Origin: Psychrobacillus sp042945595
Lineage (GTDB): Bacteria; Bacillota; Bacilli; Bacillales_A; Planococcaceae
Assembly: GCF_042945595.1 (NCBI RefSeq)
Contig: NZ_CP168493.1
Span: 3,038,001-3,102,000, forward strand
Direction of reading: 5' to 3'
DNA: 64,000 nt
The first letter of the stretch is position 1; the number at the start of each line of letters is the position of its first letter. The notes under the pieces were generated by a model. It was given only the letters and a program-made list of their open reading frames with translations, was not told where the DNA came from and made no database searches. The position numbers were made by a program, and so were the translations under genes. Below, piece after piece: positions 31,213-39,479 of the stretch.

Positions 31213-31297
31213 ATTGGACACCCTCCTAAATGCTTTAGTTCAATATGGAGACAAAAAGGAGCATTAATCCTTCTGCCAATAGAACGGATTACAATAA

Positions 31298-31684
31298 TTA
31301 ATTGGCTTGCTTTTTCTTTAAATCAATCTTCTCTTCTTGGCCATCCCAAGCTATGAAGACATCGAAAGAATCATCTTTATTGTCTAGACGAGGTTCATCT
31401 AAGCATCCTCGAATAAGTTTTTTATCTCCTTCAATGTCATAATCAAAATAAGATTCGCATCCTGAACCACGAGGATTTGTCTGTTTAAAAGTTATATTAC
31501 TTTTTTGAATTCCACCAATGGATTGAATTTCTACTGATTGTCGCTTAACTTCCTTCTCATTTTGAATAATCTTGTAAATAACTTTCCAATTAGTTGACTC
31601 ACCTTCGTAAGTCATAGTCTGTTCACTGCATCCGGTTATTAAAAATACTAGTAAACAGCTAATTAATACGTAGTATCGTTTCAT
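31298..31684 (-). CDS. putative lipoprotein
   Basis: 128 aa. Signal peptide with lipobox FLITGC (Cys 19). Mature part is beta-prone, with two Cys (GSGCESY, IRGCLDEP) that could form a disulfide. Not recognised. The start ATG overlaps the stop of the upstream membrane-protein gene (ATGA, 31681-31684), indicating translational coupling. Confidence 0.7.
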   Translation of the reverse strand: MKRYYVLISCLLVFLITGCSEQTMTYEGESTNWKVIYKIIQNEKEVKRQSVEIQSIGGIQKSNITFKQTNPRGSGCESYFDYDIEGDKKLIRGCLDEPRLDNKDDSFDVFIAWDGQEEKIDLKKKQAN

Positions 31685-32127
31685 TTTTGATTCCCATAAC
31701 GTTCAAACATCCCAACCATCAAGGTTAAACCAGCGACAAGGGATGGAATTCCAAGGATTCCAACAAAGTTTATATTCATTATCCAATTTGGAATAGGCAC
31801 AGAAAAGTTACCCGGATCTGATGCAGTAGTTTGAACAATCGAATAAGTTACTGGAAAATAAAAAGCAATAATGAAACAAGGAACAGTTACACAGATTATT
31901 AACGGCCAATTCCATTTCACTGCCCGTACGTTTACGAAAAGTAAAGAAATATAAACACCTATAACAAAAGCGGCAGTAGCATAATACCAAATTGAAGGGG
32001 TCATATAAAACGTAGTTGCAACATGATTTCTTACTTTTATCCACAATTCATTACTGATAAGCAATAAAGCAATTAACCCAACAACCCATAATAATTTCCA
32101 AACATATGGTAACCAGTTTTTACTCAT
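31681..32127 (-). CDS. four-helix membrane protein of unknown function
   Basis: 148 aa with four predicted membrane helices (about 10-25, 45-65, 73-96 and 118-140). No family recognised. RBS AGGAGG-like before ATG. Overlaps the downstream lipoprotein gene by 4 bp; the pair plus the anchored protein at 30751-31212 look like one envelope operon. Confidence 0.7.
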   Translation of the reverse strand: MSKNWLPYVWKLLWVVGLIALLLISNELWIKVRNHVATTFYMTPSIWYYATAAFVIGVYISLLFVNVRAVKWNWPLIICVTVPCFIIAFYFPVTYSIVQTTASDPGNFSVPIPNWIMNINFVGILGIPSLVAGLTLMVGMFERYGNQK

Positions 32128-32225
32128 TCAATATCCTCCTTCTCCTTTTAAACTATTACGATTATCATATACATAACTGGATACATTTGTATACTTACAA
32201 ACGCTAAATATTCAGACTTCAATTA

Positions 32226-32288
32226 AAAAAGCACTACTGTTTCCGCTGTATACTCTTTGAAAGAGGTACATGAACCAGTAGTGCTTTC
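32226..32288 (-). terminator. terminator after MFS gene
   Basis: Long hairpin: outer stem AGCACTACTG / CAGTAGTGCT, inner CCTCTTTCAAAGAG, followed by T6 on the minus strand. Confidence 0.85.
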
Positions 32289-32294
32289 TAAATT

Positions 32295-33479
32295 TTAAAG
32301 CAAAGACGTTTTTCCACTTTTTTGCGGATTGGCAAAAAAGATAATACAGGAAAGAGTTCCTAGTAGAAGTGCGACTAATACTAAAAAGCTAACTCCTTCG
32401 AATAGTTGGATGAAGAGACCTCCTAGAAATGGTCCTGAAAGACTTCCAATACTAAAAAATATTCCACATATTAAGTTTCCAGTTGGCAGAAGGATTTTTG
32501 GTGTTAAGTCAGCCATATAAGAAATCCCAAGTGAAAAAGTCGATCCAACAAACATTCCAGCGATGTAAAATAAAATTCCAATTGTTAAAGTAGACGTTTC
32601 AAAAAAGCTTGCAGTTCCAAAGGTAATAGCTCCTAGTCCAAGCATAATGATAAGTACTTTTCTTCTCCCGATTTTGTCGCTTAATACACCAAGAGGTAAT
32701 TGTGAAACAACCCCTCCCATTGAAAATGCTGCTAGTATGTAGGACAAACTAGTTACTTCAATCGCATTACGAAGTGCATAAACTGGGTAAATAGCATTTA
32801 ATGATGATTCCAAAAATCCATAGCAAAATGGCGGTATAAATGCAACCCATGCAATCGCAAAAGTTGCTCCAAATCGTTTCCAAGTTCCTTCGAAGGCAGG
32901 AGAACTTTTAAATATCTCTGGTTTTTCATTCTTAACAAAGAAAATGAGTATCCATGCCCCTAAACAAAGGAGGCTCGATATGATAAATGGCAATCCTTGA
33001 AAAATATTGACGAGTTGGACAAACAAAGGGCCTACTGCAAAGCCAACCCCAAAAGAAAGGCCATATATAGCGATATTTCTTCCTAAACGATGCCCGGGAG
33101 AAAAGCTTGTAATCCATGTTTGTGTCGAGAAATGAAGAGCGTGATCCCCTATTCCAATTAATAACCTTAAAATAAACCAAAATGCGACACTTTTCCAAAT
33201 AGGGAAGAGCATTAACGATATAATTACAATAAGCCCACCTATCATAATAATTGGCTTATACCCAAACTTTCGAAGTGGTGGCTCAATAAATGGTGATATT
33301 AATAATGTTCCGATATAAAGACCTGTTGCACTTAACCCGTTCAGTGTAGCACTTACTCCGTCTTGCTCAAATATAACGGATATAAGCGGTAATAACATTC
33401 CTTGTGAAAATCCTGAAATCGATACAATCGTAACGAGTATCCAAAACCTTTTTCTTTCCACTACTGTAAATTGCTGCAT
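32295..33479 (-). CDS. MFS transporter (YfkF-like)
   Basis: 394 aa, twelve predicted helices. Typical MFS cues: DxxGRRK-type loop LSDKIGRRKVLI between helices and the internal duplication of the fold. B. subtilis YfkF is about the same size and lies in the same wider neighbourhood (near yfkH, yfkK), so it is the likely counterpart. Substrate unknown, probably drug/efflux type. Confidence 0.8.
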   Translation of the reverse strand: MQQFTVVERKRFWILVTIVSISGFSQGMLLPLISVIFEQDGVSATLNGLSATGLYIGTLLISPFIEPPLRKFGYKPIIMIGGLIVIISLMLFPIWKSVAFWFILRLLIGIGDHALHFSTQTWITSFSPGHRLGRNIAIYGLSFGVGFAVGPLFVQLVNIFQGLPFIISSLLCLGAWILIFFVKNEKPEIFKSSPAFEGTWKRFGATFAIAWVAFIPPFCYGFLESSLNAIYPVYALRNAIEVTSLSYILAAFSMGGVVSQLPLGVLSDKIGRRKVLIIMLGLGAITFGTASFFETSTLTIGILFYIAGMFVGSTFSLGISYMADLTPKILLPTGNLICGIFFSIGSLSGPFLGGLFIQLFEGVSFLVLVALLLGTLSCIIFFANPQKSGKTSLL

Positions 33480-33564
33480 ACATTACCTCTTTAATATATT
33501 CAAAGTTGTTCTAATCAGTAGTGTATCAGACAATACCTTCGTTTTATATAAAAAACTGGTCAAG

Positions 33565-33607
33565 AAAAGACCCAGTCGGTATCTGCAATAGATAGACTGA
33601 GCCTTTT
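33565..33607 (-). terminator. terminator of an orphan short transcript
   Basis: On the minus strand AAAGGCTCAGTC / GACTGGGTCTTTT, with T-rich end. It does not belong to any annotated gene; see 33608-33743. Confidence 0.65.
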
Positions 33608-33743
33608 ACATATAACTAGTATCCTTTTGAGTACTCATAATTGCATTTGCGGCATTATTGCCGGTGAAATGTCTGAACCCCCTCCTTCTATTGGTTGAAT
33701 GGTTTTCGACTATTCACTACGGCCTCCCTTCTATGTATGCCTT
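33608..33743 (-). ncRNA. orphan short transcript, possible peptide/regulatory RNA
   Basis: Between a good promoter (33750-33778) and a terminator (33565-33607). On the minus strand it has GGGAGG then GTG opening a 9-codon frame (MNSRKPFNQ), and AAGGAGGGGG before a second stretch with no normal start. In the alternative frame the 3' part reads HFTGNNAANAIMSTQKDTSY and ends at TAA. It may be a tiny peptide gene, a frameshifted small gene, or a regulatory RNA. Confidence 0.4.
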
Positions 33744-33749
33744 ATAGAT

Positions 33750-33778
33750 ACTTTATCATATAAACTGATAAGTGTAAA
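33750..33778 (-). promoter_or_regulatory. promoter with operator-like palindrome
   Basis: Minus strand: -35 TTTACA (33773-33778), 17-bp spacer, -10 TAAAGT (33750-33755). A perfect palindrome TTATCA-N7-TGATAA (33753-33771) sits between them, well placed for a repressor. The cognate regulator is not known. Confidence 0.55.
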
Positions 33779-33874
33779 TATTCAAAACAGACAAATTATT
33801 AAAATAACTCTTTATACCTATCTTTTCTTTTCGTTTTCCTTTATTCTATACTTACGAAAAGGTGGTGTTATTCT

Positions 33875-34060
33875 GTGGGCAAACAAATTTCAAATCCAGA
33901 ACAACAAGTATCTTATTTAAAAGATCGACTGCAAATGTTTTTAGAAGTCTTAGATTCAATTGAACCTGAAACGACTGAACTCGAAGATATTGACCGTCTT
34001 ATTCAAATGATGGATGACTTAGAGTTAAAAATGGAGCAGTTTAAAAATAATAAAGAGTAG
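33875..34060 (+). CDS. SE1561 family protein
   Basis: 61 aa, GTG start with AAAGGTGG about 9 nt upstream. Helical, acidic, with the family blocks YLKDRLQMFLEVLDSIEPE and DIDRLIQMMDDLELKMEQF. Function unknown; widespread in Bacillales. Single gene followed by its own terminator. Confidence 0.82.
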   Translation: MGKQISNPEQQVSYLKDRLQMFLEVLDSIEPETTELEDIDRLIQMMDDLELKMEQFKNNKE

Positions 34061-34070
34061 ATCTTAGCTA

Positions 34071-34110
34071 AAAGAAGTCTGGAATAATCGATTTCCAAAC
34101 TTCTTTTTTC
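34071..34110 (+). terminator. terminator after the SE1561-family gene
   Basis: Stem AAAGAAGTCTGGAA / TTCCAAACTTCTTT followed by T-rich sequence. Confidence 0.8.
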
Positions 34111-34133
34111 ATTGTTTAGAGGTCAGAATCACT

Positions 34134-34420
34134 TTTAGGTGTTGATGCACTGGCTCTATGGGCATATACAACACCTATAGGAGCACATAGCACGCCGTTA
34201 GGGGCGGATAAAAAATTTAGGAGCAGATGCACTAGCTTTAGGGGCATATATAACACCTTTAGGAGCGGATAGCACGACTTTATGGACAGATAAAAAATTT
34301 AGGAGCAGATGCACTAGCTTTAGGGGCATATACAACACCTCTAGGAGCATATAGCCCGTCGGCTATGGGTGGATAAGAAATTTAAGCGCGGATCCACTAG
34401 GATAGCACGACGTTAGCCCC
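34134..34420. repeat. 82-bp higher-order tandem repeat built from 21-bp units
   Basis: Three consecutive copies of about 82 bp (34134-34215, 34216-34297, 34298-34380) and a degraded fourth. Each copy holds four subunits of 19-21 bp, all beginning TTTAGG/TTTATGG followed by (A/G)GC(A/G)(G/T)AT-like sequence. The second and third copies are nearly identical over their first 45 bp. No frame stays open through the array, so it looks noncoding. It lies between the SE1561 gene and fumA. Confidence 0.85.
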
Positions 34421-34508
34421 GGTTAAGCGATACTCCGCCCTTTTTTTCAAACTAATAAAATAGTATACTAGTAAATGTTTATTACTTACATACCTAAAGG
34501 AGCGTTTC

Positions 34509-36041
34509 ATGATGCAATTGGAACAATTAGAAAAGAGTATTTATGACTTAATTACGGAAACATCTACGAACTTACCAAAAGATGTACGACGCGCTATTAA
34601 GAAAGCGAAAGCATCTGAAAATGCCGGTACACGTGCGGCTATGAGTTTAGATACAATTACGAACAATATTCAAATGGCGGATGATAAAGTCTCGCCTATT
34701 TGCCAAGATACTGGGTTACCAACGTTCAAAATTAAAACACCAATCGGCGTAAACCAATTAGAAATTAAAGCTGCGATTAAACGTGCTATCGTGACTGCAA
34801 CAAAAGATGCAAAACTTCGCCCTAACTCAGTAGATTCATTAACTGGTGCTAACAGTGGGGATAACTTAGGTGAAGGTATCCCTGTCATGAAATTTGAACA
34901 ATGGGAAAAAGACTATATTGAAATGAAGCTTATCTTAAAAGGTGGCGGATGTGAAAATAAAAACATTCAATATAGCTTACCAACTGAACTAGAAGGTTTA
35001 GGACGCGCTGGTCGTGACTTAGATGGCATCCGAAAATGTATTTTACATTCTGTATACCAAGCACAAGGACAAGGCTGTTCTGCAGGTTTTATAGGAGTTG
35101 GTATTGGTGGAGATCGTTCTTCTGGGTATGACCTTGCAAAAGAACAATTATTTCGTCATGTAGAAGATACAAATCCAAACCCAGACCTTGCAAAATTAGA
35201 AGAGTATATTGTAGAAAAAGCAAACACATTAGGAATTGGTACAATGGGATTCGGCGGAGAAGCAACGCTACTTGGCTGTAAAATTGGTGTAATGCACCGC
35301 ATTCCAGCAAGTTTCTATGTATCAGTTGCATATAACTGTTGGGCATACCGTCGTATGGCGATTAATATCAACCCAACTACTGGAGAAATTATCGAATGGC
35401 ATTACCAAGAAGGAGAAAAAATCGAATTTAAAGAAGAAGCTAAAGAAGAAGCTACTCAAAAAGTGGTAGAACTTCAAGCTCCTATTACCGAAGAACAAAT
35501 TCGAACACTACAAGTAGGAGACGTTGTTTCCATCACTGGACGTATGTTTACAGGACGTGATGCAATTCACCATCACTTAATGAGTCATGATGCACCTGTT
35601 GACTTAAATGGACAAATAATTTATCACTGTGGACCAGTTATGCAAAAAGACGATGAAGGAACTTGGCATGTACGTGCAGCTGGCCCAACTACTTCTATTC
35701 GTGAGGAGCCATACCAAGGAGATATTATGAAAAAGTTTGGTATTCGCGCAGTTATCGGTAAAGGCGGTATGGGGCCAAAAACACTTGCAGCACTTTCTGA
35801 GCACGGCGGCGTGTACTTGAACGCAATCGGTGGAGCAGCCCAATACTATGCTGACTGCATTAAAGGTGTAGAAGGCGTCGACTTAATGGAGTTTGGTATT
35901 CCAGAAGCAATGTGGCATTTACGTGTTGAAAATTTCACAGCTGTCGTAACAATGGACTCTCATGGCAATAGCTTGCATGCAGATGTTGATAAGTCTTCAT
36001 TGGAAAAATTATCTGATTATAAAGAGCGAGTTTTTAACTAA
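34509..36041 (+). CDS. fumarate hydratase, class I (iron-sulfur)
   Basis: 510 aa, single-chain enzyme with fused alpha and beta parts. N-terminal Fe-S domain shows SPICQDTGLPTF, KGGGCENKN, GQGCSAGFIGVG and GEATLLGCKIG; C-terminal domain shows GRMFTGRDAIHHHL, IYHCGPVM and GKGGMGPKTL. It interconverts fumarate and malate in the TCA cycle. B. subtilis relies on an unrelated class II enzyme, so this is an oxygen-sensitive class here. ATG 34509 and 34512 are both possible behind AAAGGAG. Confidence 0.93.
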   Translation: MMQLEQLEKSIYDLITETSTNLPKDVRRAIKKAKASENAGTRAAMSLDTITNNIQMADDKVSPICQDTGLPTFKIKTPIGVNQLEIKAAIKRAIVTATKDAKLRPNSVDSLTGANSGDNLGEGIPVMKFEQWEKDYIEMKLILKGGGCENKNIQYSLPTELEGLGRAGRDLDGIRKCILHSVYQAQGQGCSAGFIGVGIGGDRSSGYDLAKEQLFRHVEDTNPNPDLAKLEEYIVEKANTLGIGTMGFGGEATLLGCKIGVMHRIPASFYVSVAYNCWAYRRMAININPTTGEIIEWHYQEGEKIEFKEEAKEEATQKVVELQAPITEEQIRTLQVGDVVSITGRMFTGRDAIHHHLMSHDAPVDLNGQIIYHCGPVMQKDDEGTWHVRAAGPTTSIREEPYQGDIMKKFGIRAVIGKGGMGPKTLAALSEHGGVYLNAIGGAAQYYADCIKGVEGVDLMEFGIPEAMWHLRVENFTAVVTMDSHGNSLHADVDKSSLEKLSDYKERVFN

Positions 36042-36050
36042 TTGTTACTA

Positions 36051-36087
36051 TTGACATTAAAATAACTCTACTTTATAATAATTATAA
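36051..36087 (+). promoter_or_regulatory. pfeT promoter with exact PerR box
   Basis: TTGACA (36051-36056), 17-bp spacer, TATAAT (36074-36079): a full consensus sigma-A promoter. Over the -10, 36073-36087 reads TTATAATAATTATAA, an exact PerR box, inside a longer perfect palindrome CTACTTTATAAT-A-ATTATAAAGTAG. This predicts strong repression relieved by peroxide. Confidence 0.9.
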
Positions 36088-36104
36088 AGTAGTAATGAAT
36101 ATAA

Positions 36105-36136
36105 AAATGGATTTCCTCCTGGGAATCCATTTTCGT
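36105..36136 (+). terminator. terminator-like hairpin in the fumA-pfeT gap
   Basis: AAAATGGATT(T)CC / GGAATCCATTTT with a short loop, then TTTTCGTCATTTT. It lies downstream of the pfeT promoter, so it would end fumA read-through but also lies in the pfeT leader. Confidence 0.65.
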
Positions 36137-36186
36137 CATTTTAGAAGCTTATTAAGACTGAAATTCATTATCAAGGGGGTATTTAC

Positions 36187-38097
36187 ATGGCAACTATTCA
36201 GGAAACAAATGAGAATCAACCTCTTTTCAAATCGGTTATCCCACATATCGAGCTGATTGCTGCTCTTTTCTCAGGAGTATTAATTCTAATTGCTTGGTGG
36301 CTTGGAAGAACAGATCAGGAAACTGCTTCTATTCTTTTTTATATACTCGCTTTCGGCATTGGGGGATTTGCTAAAGCAAAGGAAGGTATTGAATCCACAA
36401 TTGAAGAAAGAAAACTAAATGTGGAAATGCTCATGATTTTAGCAGCAGTTGGTTCTGCAATCATCGGTTATTGGACAGAAGGCGCCATATTAATCTTCAT
36501 TTTCGGTGTTAGCGGTGCGCTTGAGACATATACGATGAACAAAAGTAAAAAGGAAATTTCATCGCTTATGGAACTTCAACCAGAAGAAGCTTGGCGGTTA
36601 AATAGTGATGATTCCACTACTCGCGTTTCTGTAAATGAACTCGTTATCGGGGATCTTTTAGTCGTAAAACCTGGAGAAAGAATACCTGCAGACGGAATCA
36701 TCAAAAGTGGATCTACGGCAATTGATGAAGCTGCAATTAGTGGAGAATCCATTCCTGTATCCAAACAAGTCAACGACGAATTGTTCGCTGGAACTGTGAA
36801 CATAAGTGGTGCTATTACAATGGAAATGACAAAAGCAAATGAGGACTCGCTTTTTCATAAAATTATTCAACTTGTTCAAACAGCTCAGGATGAGAAATCT
36901 CCAGCTCAGCAATTTATCGAAAAATTTGAAGGTACCTATGTAAAAGTAGTTCTAATGGCGGTAGGTTTCATGATGTTCCTCCCACATTTTGTACTTGATT
37001 GGGACTGGAAAACAACGTTCTACCGTGGCATGGTTTTATTGGTTGTTGCTTCTCCTTGTGCACTTGTGGCAGCTATTATGCCGGCAACACTAGCAGCAAT
37101 ATCAAATGGTGCAAAAAGCGGAATCTTGTTTAAAGGTGGCATGCATTTAGAAAATGTTAGTGAAATGAAAGCAATTGCGTTCGATAAAACAGGAACACTT
37201 ACAAAAGGAAAACCAGTAGTGACAGAGTTCTTTGTCCGGGAAGATTTAAATAAAATTGCAACATTAACTATGCTTGCTACAATTGAAGCTCAATCGAACC
37301 ATCCTCTTGCACAAGCAATAACTACCTATGCGAAGTCAGAAGGAATTGGCCAATTACCACTTATTCATATTGAAGATAAACCTGGTTTTGGCTTGCAAGC
37401 AGTCATGGAAGAACAAACAATATTAGTTGGGAAACCAGAATTTGTAAATAAAATAGATGCATTTGAATTCCAAGATGGAGTCGCTGCTTCACTTGCTGAA
37501 GAAGGAAAAACAGTTATTTTTATGCGCGATGAAAAAGGAATTGCTGCTGCTGTTGCTTTAAAAGATACAGTTCGTGAAGAAGCAAAAGAAGCGATTAAAC
37601 TGTTGCAATCATTAGGAATAAAAACCGTTATGCTGACTGGTGATAATGATAAAACAGCTAAAGTTATTGCTAAAGAAGCAGGTATTAATCAATACATCGC
37701 AGAATGTTTACCTGAAACAAAAGTACAGCATTTGAAAGAACTATTAGAAGAACATAAATTTGTAGGAATGGTTGGGGATGGTATAAATGATGCCCCTGCC
37801 CTAGCAACAGCAACAACTGGATTTGCAATGGGAGAAGGAACAGACGTAGCGTTAGAAACTGCGGATGTGGTACTCATGAAAAATGATTTATCCAAAATTG
37901 CGTATGCCGTGAAGATGTCACGTAAAATGCGACGTATTGTGAAACAAAATATTGTACTTTCCATTTCTGTAATTGCCCTATTGATCATTTCAAACTTTCT
38001 TCAAGTACTCGATCTACCACTAGGAGTCATTGGACATGAGGGAAGTACGATTTTAGTTATCCTTAATGGGTTAAGAATGCTAAATAGAAATATTTAA
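36187..38097 (+). CDS. pfeT: P1B-4-type heavy-metal ATPase, Fe(II) efflux pump PfeT (ZosA)
   Basis: 636 aa. No N-terminal metal-binding domain; transmembrane metal site SPC at S289-P290-C291 and HEGST at 617-621, the P1B-4 subclass pair; phosphorylation Asp 333 in FDKTGTLT; hinge GDGINDAPA. B. subtilis PfeT (first called ZosA) exports ferrous iron, protects against iron toxicity and is PerR-regulated. The exact PerR box at its promoter supports the same role. RBS AAGGGGG. Monocistronic, ended by the terminator shared with yfkH. Confidence 0.92.
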   Translation: MATIQETNENQPLFKSVIPHIELIAALFSGVLILIAWWLGRTDQETASILFYILAFGIGGFAKAKEGIESTIEERKLNVEMLMILAAVGSAIIGYWTEGAILIFIFGVSGALETYTMNKSKKEISSLMELQPEEAWRLNSDDSTTRVSVNELVIGDLLVVKPGERIPADGIIKSGSTAIDEAAISGESIPVSKQVNDELFAGTVNISGAITMEMTKANEDSLFHKIIQLVQTAQDEKSPAQQFIEKFEGTYVKVVLMAVGFMMFLPHFVLDWDWKTTFYRGMVLLVVASPCALVAAIMPATLAAISNGAKSGILFKGGMHLENVSEMKAIAFDKTGTLTKGKPVVTEFFVREDLNKIATLTMLATIEAQSNHPLAQAITTYAKSEGIGQLPLIHIEDKPGFGLQAVMEEQTILVGKPEFVNKIDAFEFQDGVAASLAEEGKTVIFMRDEKGIAAAVALKDTVREEAKEAIKLLQSLGIKTVMLTGDNDKTAKVIAKEAGINQYIAECLPETKVQHLKELLEEHKFVGMVGDGINDAPALATATTGFAMGEGTDVALETADVVLMKNDLSKIAYAVKMSRKMRRIVKQNIVLSISVIALLIISNFLQVLDLPLGVIGHEGSTILVILNGLRMLNRNI

Positions 38098-38131
38098 AAG
38101 CAGAGGGTCTTAGAAACCCTTTGCTTTTTTC
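38095..38131. terminator. bidirectional terminator between pfeT and yfkH
   Basis: AAAGCAGAGGGT / ACCCTTTGCTTT with A and T runs on either side. Confidence 0.85.
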
Positions 38132-39081
38132 TGTCTAAATGCATTCTTTCTTTCCTGCATGACTGCATTTATCTGCCCGCCAACTAATAAAATAATTCCC
38201 GATAAATATAACCACAACATCAGAACAATGATTCCTCCTATACTTCCATAAGTGGAAGAATAGGTGCCAAAGCTACTAACATAATAAGAGAATCCTAAGG
38301 AAACAATAATCCACCCTAATGTAGCAAAAACTGCACCTGGAAGTACACTTCTTAATAATAACTTTTTGTTTGGAACAATCCAATATAATGCGGCGAATAC
38401 GATAAAAATAACAAGGGGACTGATTATCCATCTGATATTATTCCACACTATTAGAAACCCTTCTTCAAATCCGAAATAGGAAAATAGAATAGTTCCAATT
38501 TGTTGCCCAAACACGGGTAGCACTAGTGCAATGATAAGTAGCACTATCATAAGTAAAGTAAAAACAACTGATAAACCTCTTACAATAAAAAAAGGTCTTG
38601 TTTCCTCCAACTCATACGATCTATTTAAAGAAATCTCAATGGCATTCATGCCTTTGGATGCCGACCAAATAGTTCCAATGATTCCGATAGACAACAGACC
38701 CCCATTGCGACTTCTTAATACATCTGACAGAGTACCCTCAATAAGCGTATATACCTCTTTTGGCGCATAGTTTTCTAGAAAGCGAAATACTTGTGCTTCA
38801 TCCAAATTTATATAAGGCAATAACGTCATGATAAAAATAAGCATTGGAAATAATGACAAAAGAAAAAAATAGGAAAGTTGAGCACCTAATCCTGTGATAT
38901 CTGCTCTCTGAATATGATTGAGTAAATGTTTAAAGTATCCAGACCAAGTTGTTAAATCGTGATTTTCCGTACTGCGGGTATTCTTCTTTTTAATAAATAA
39001 AAACTTAATATTTTCACGCCAAGTTGTTGAGGATGAAGTATTTTCTTCTTGTAAGTCCTCTTTTATACGATTACGCTCCAC
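38110..39081 (-). CDS. yfkH: YihY/BrkB family membrane protein (YfkH)
   Basis: 323 aa. Cytosolic N-terminus of about 70 residues, then six predicted helices with family motifs ADITGLGAQLSYFFLLSLFPM, IWSASKGMNAIEISLNR and the tail GSIGGIIVLMLWLYLSG. Function unresolved (the older ribonuclease BN label is wrong). Start is GTG with GGAGAGG about 6 nt upstream. Follows the YtxH-like gene by 23 bp. Confidence 0.88.
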   Translation of the reverse strand: MERNRIKEDLQEENTSSSTTWRENIKFLFIKKKNTRSTENHDLTTWSGYFKHLLNHIQRADITGLGAQLSYFFLLSLFPMLIFIMTLLPYINLDEAQVFRFLENYAPKEVYTLIEGTLSDVLRSRNGGLLSIGIIGTIWSASKGMNAIEISLNRSYELEETRPFFIVRGLSVVFTLLMIVLLIIALVLPVFGQQIGTILFSYFGFEEGFLIVWNNIRWIISPLVIFIVFAALYWIVPNKKLLLRSVLPGAVFATLGWIIVSLGFSYYVSSFGTYSSTYGSIGGIIVLMLWLYLSGIILLVGGQINAVMQERKNAFRQKKAKGF

Positions 39082-39104
39082 TTCATCCTCTCCTTTCTTT
39101 TCAA

Positions 39105-39479
39105 CTATTGTTTCACGATATTTTCATCAGATTCAGGGATGACAATTGATTTGTATTCTTCTTTCGATTGAGTGAATACTTCTTTTGTATCCGATAGTAA
39201 CGTTTTGACTTGAGGTGTAATTTCTTTCACTTCATTTACTTTTTGTGATATGTACGTCGCATCGGAAGCAAACTGATCGTAAAACGACTTCCATTTCGTT
39301 AGTTGTTCTTCAATGGTCGTTATTAATTCTTGTCTATTTTTACTGTAATATTGAATCTGCCTTCCGAGATATCTTGATTTCTTAGCAACTCCATTTCTTG
39401 TTGTCCTATCTAACATGGTTAACGCTCCACCTATTAATGCTCCATAAACTATCCCTTTTACTAATTTAGTTTCACTCAT
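39105..39479 (-). CDS. YtxH-like small protein
   Basis: 124 aa. Short glycine-containing hydrophobic N-terminus (residues 8-22, KGIVYGALIGGALTM), then a helical charged region (coiled-coil-like, KVNEVKEITPQVKTLLSDTKE). Resembles YtxH/YfkI-type proteins of unknown function. RBS GAGGTTATCAC before ATG. Likely cotranscribed with yfkH. Confidence 0.65.
   Translation of the reverse strand: MSETKLVKGIVYGALIGGALTMLDRTTRNGVAKKSRYLGRQIQYYSKNRQELITTIEEQLTKWKSFYDQFASDATYISQKVNEVKEITPQVKTLLSDTKEVFTQSKEEYKSIVIPESDENIVKQ

Noticed and set aside
34134..34420. CRISPR array
   Set aside because: Units are directly abutting 21/82-bp tandem repeats with no constant repeat separated by unique spacers; no cas genes.
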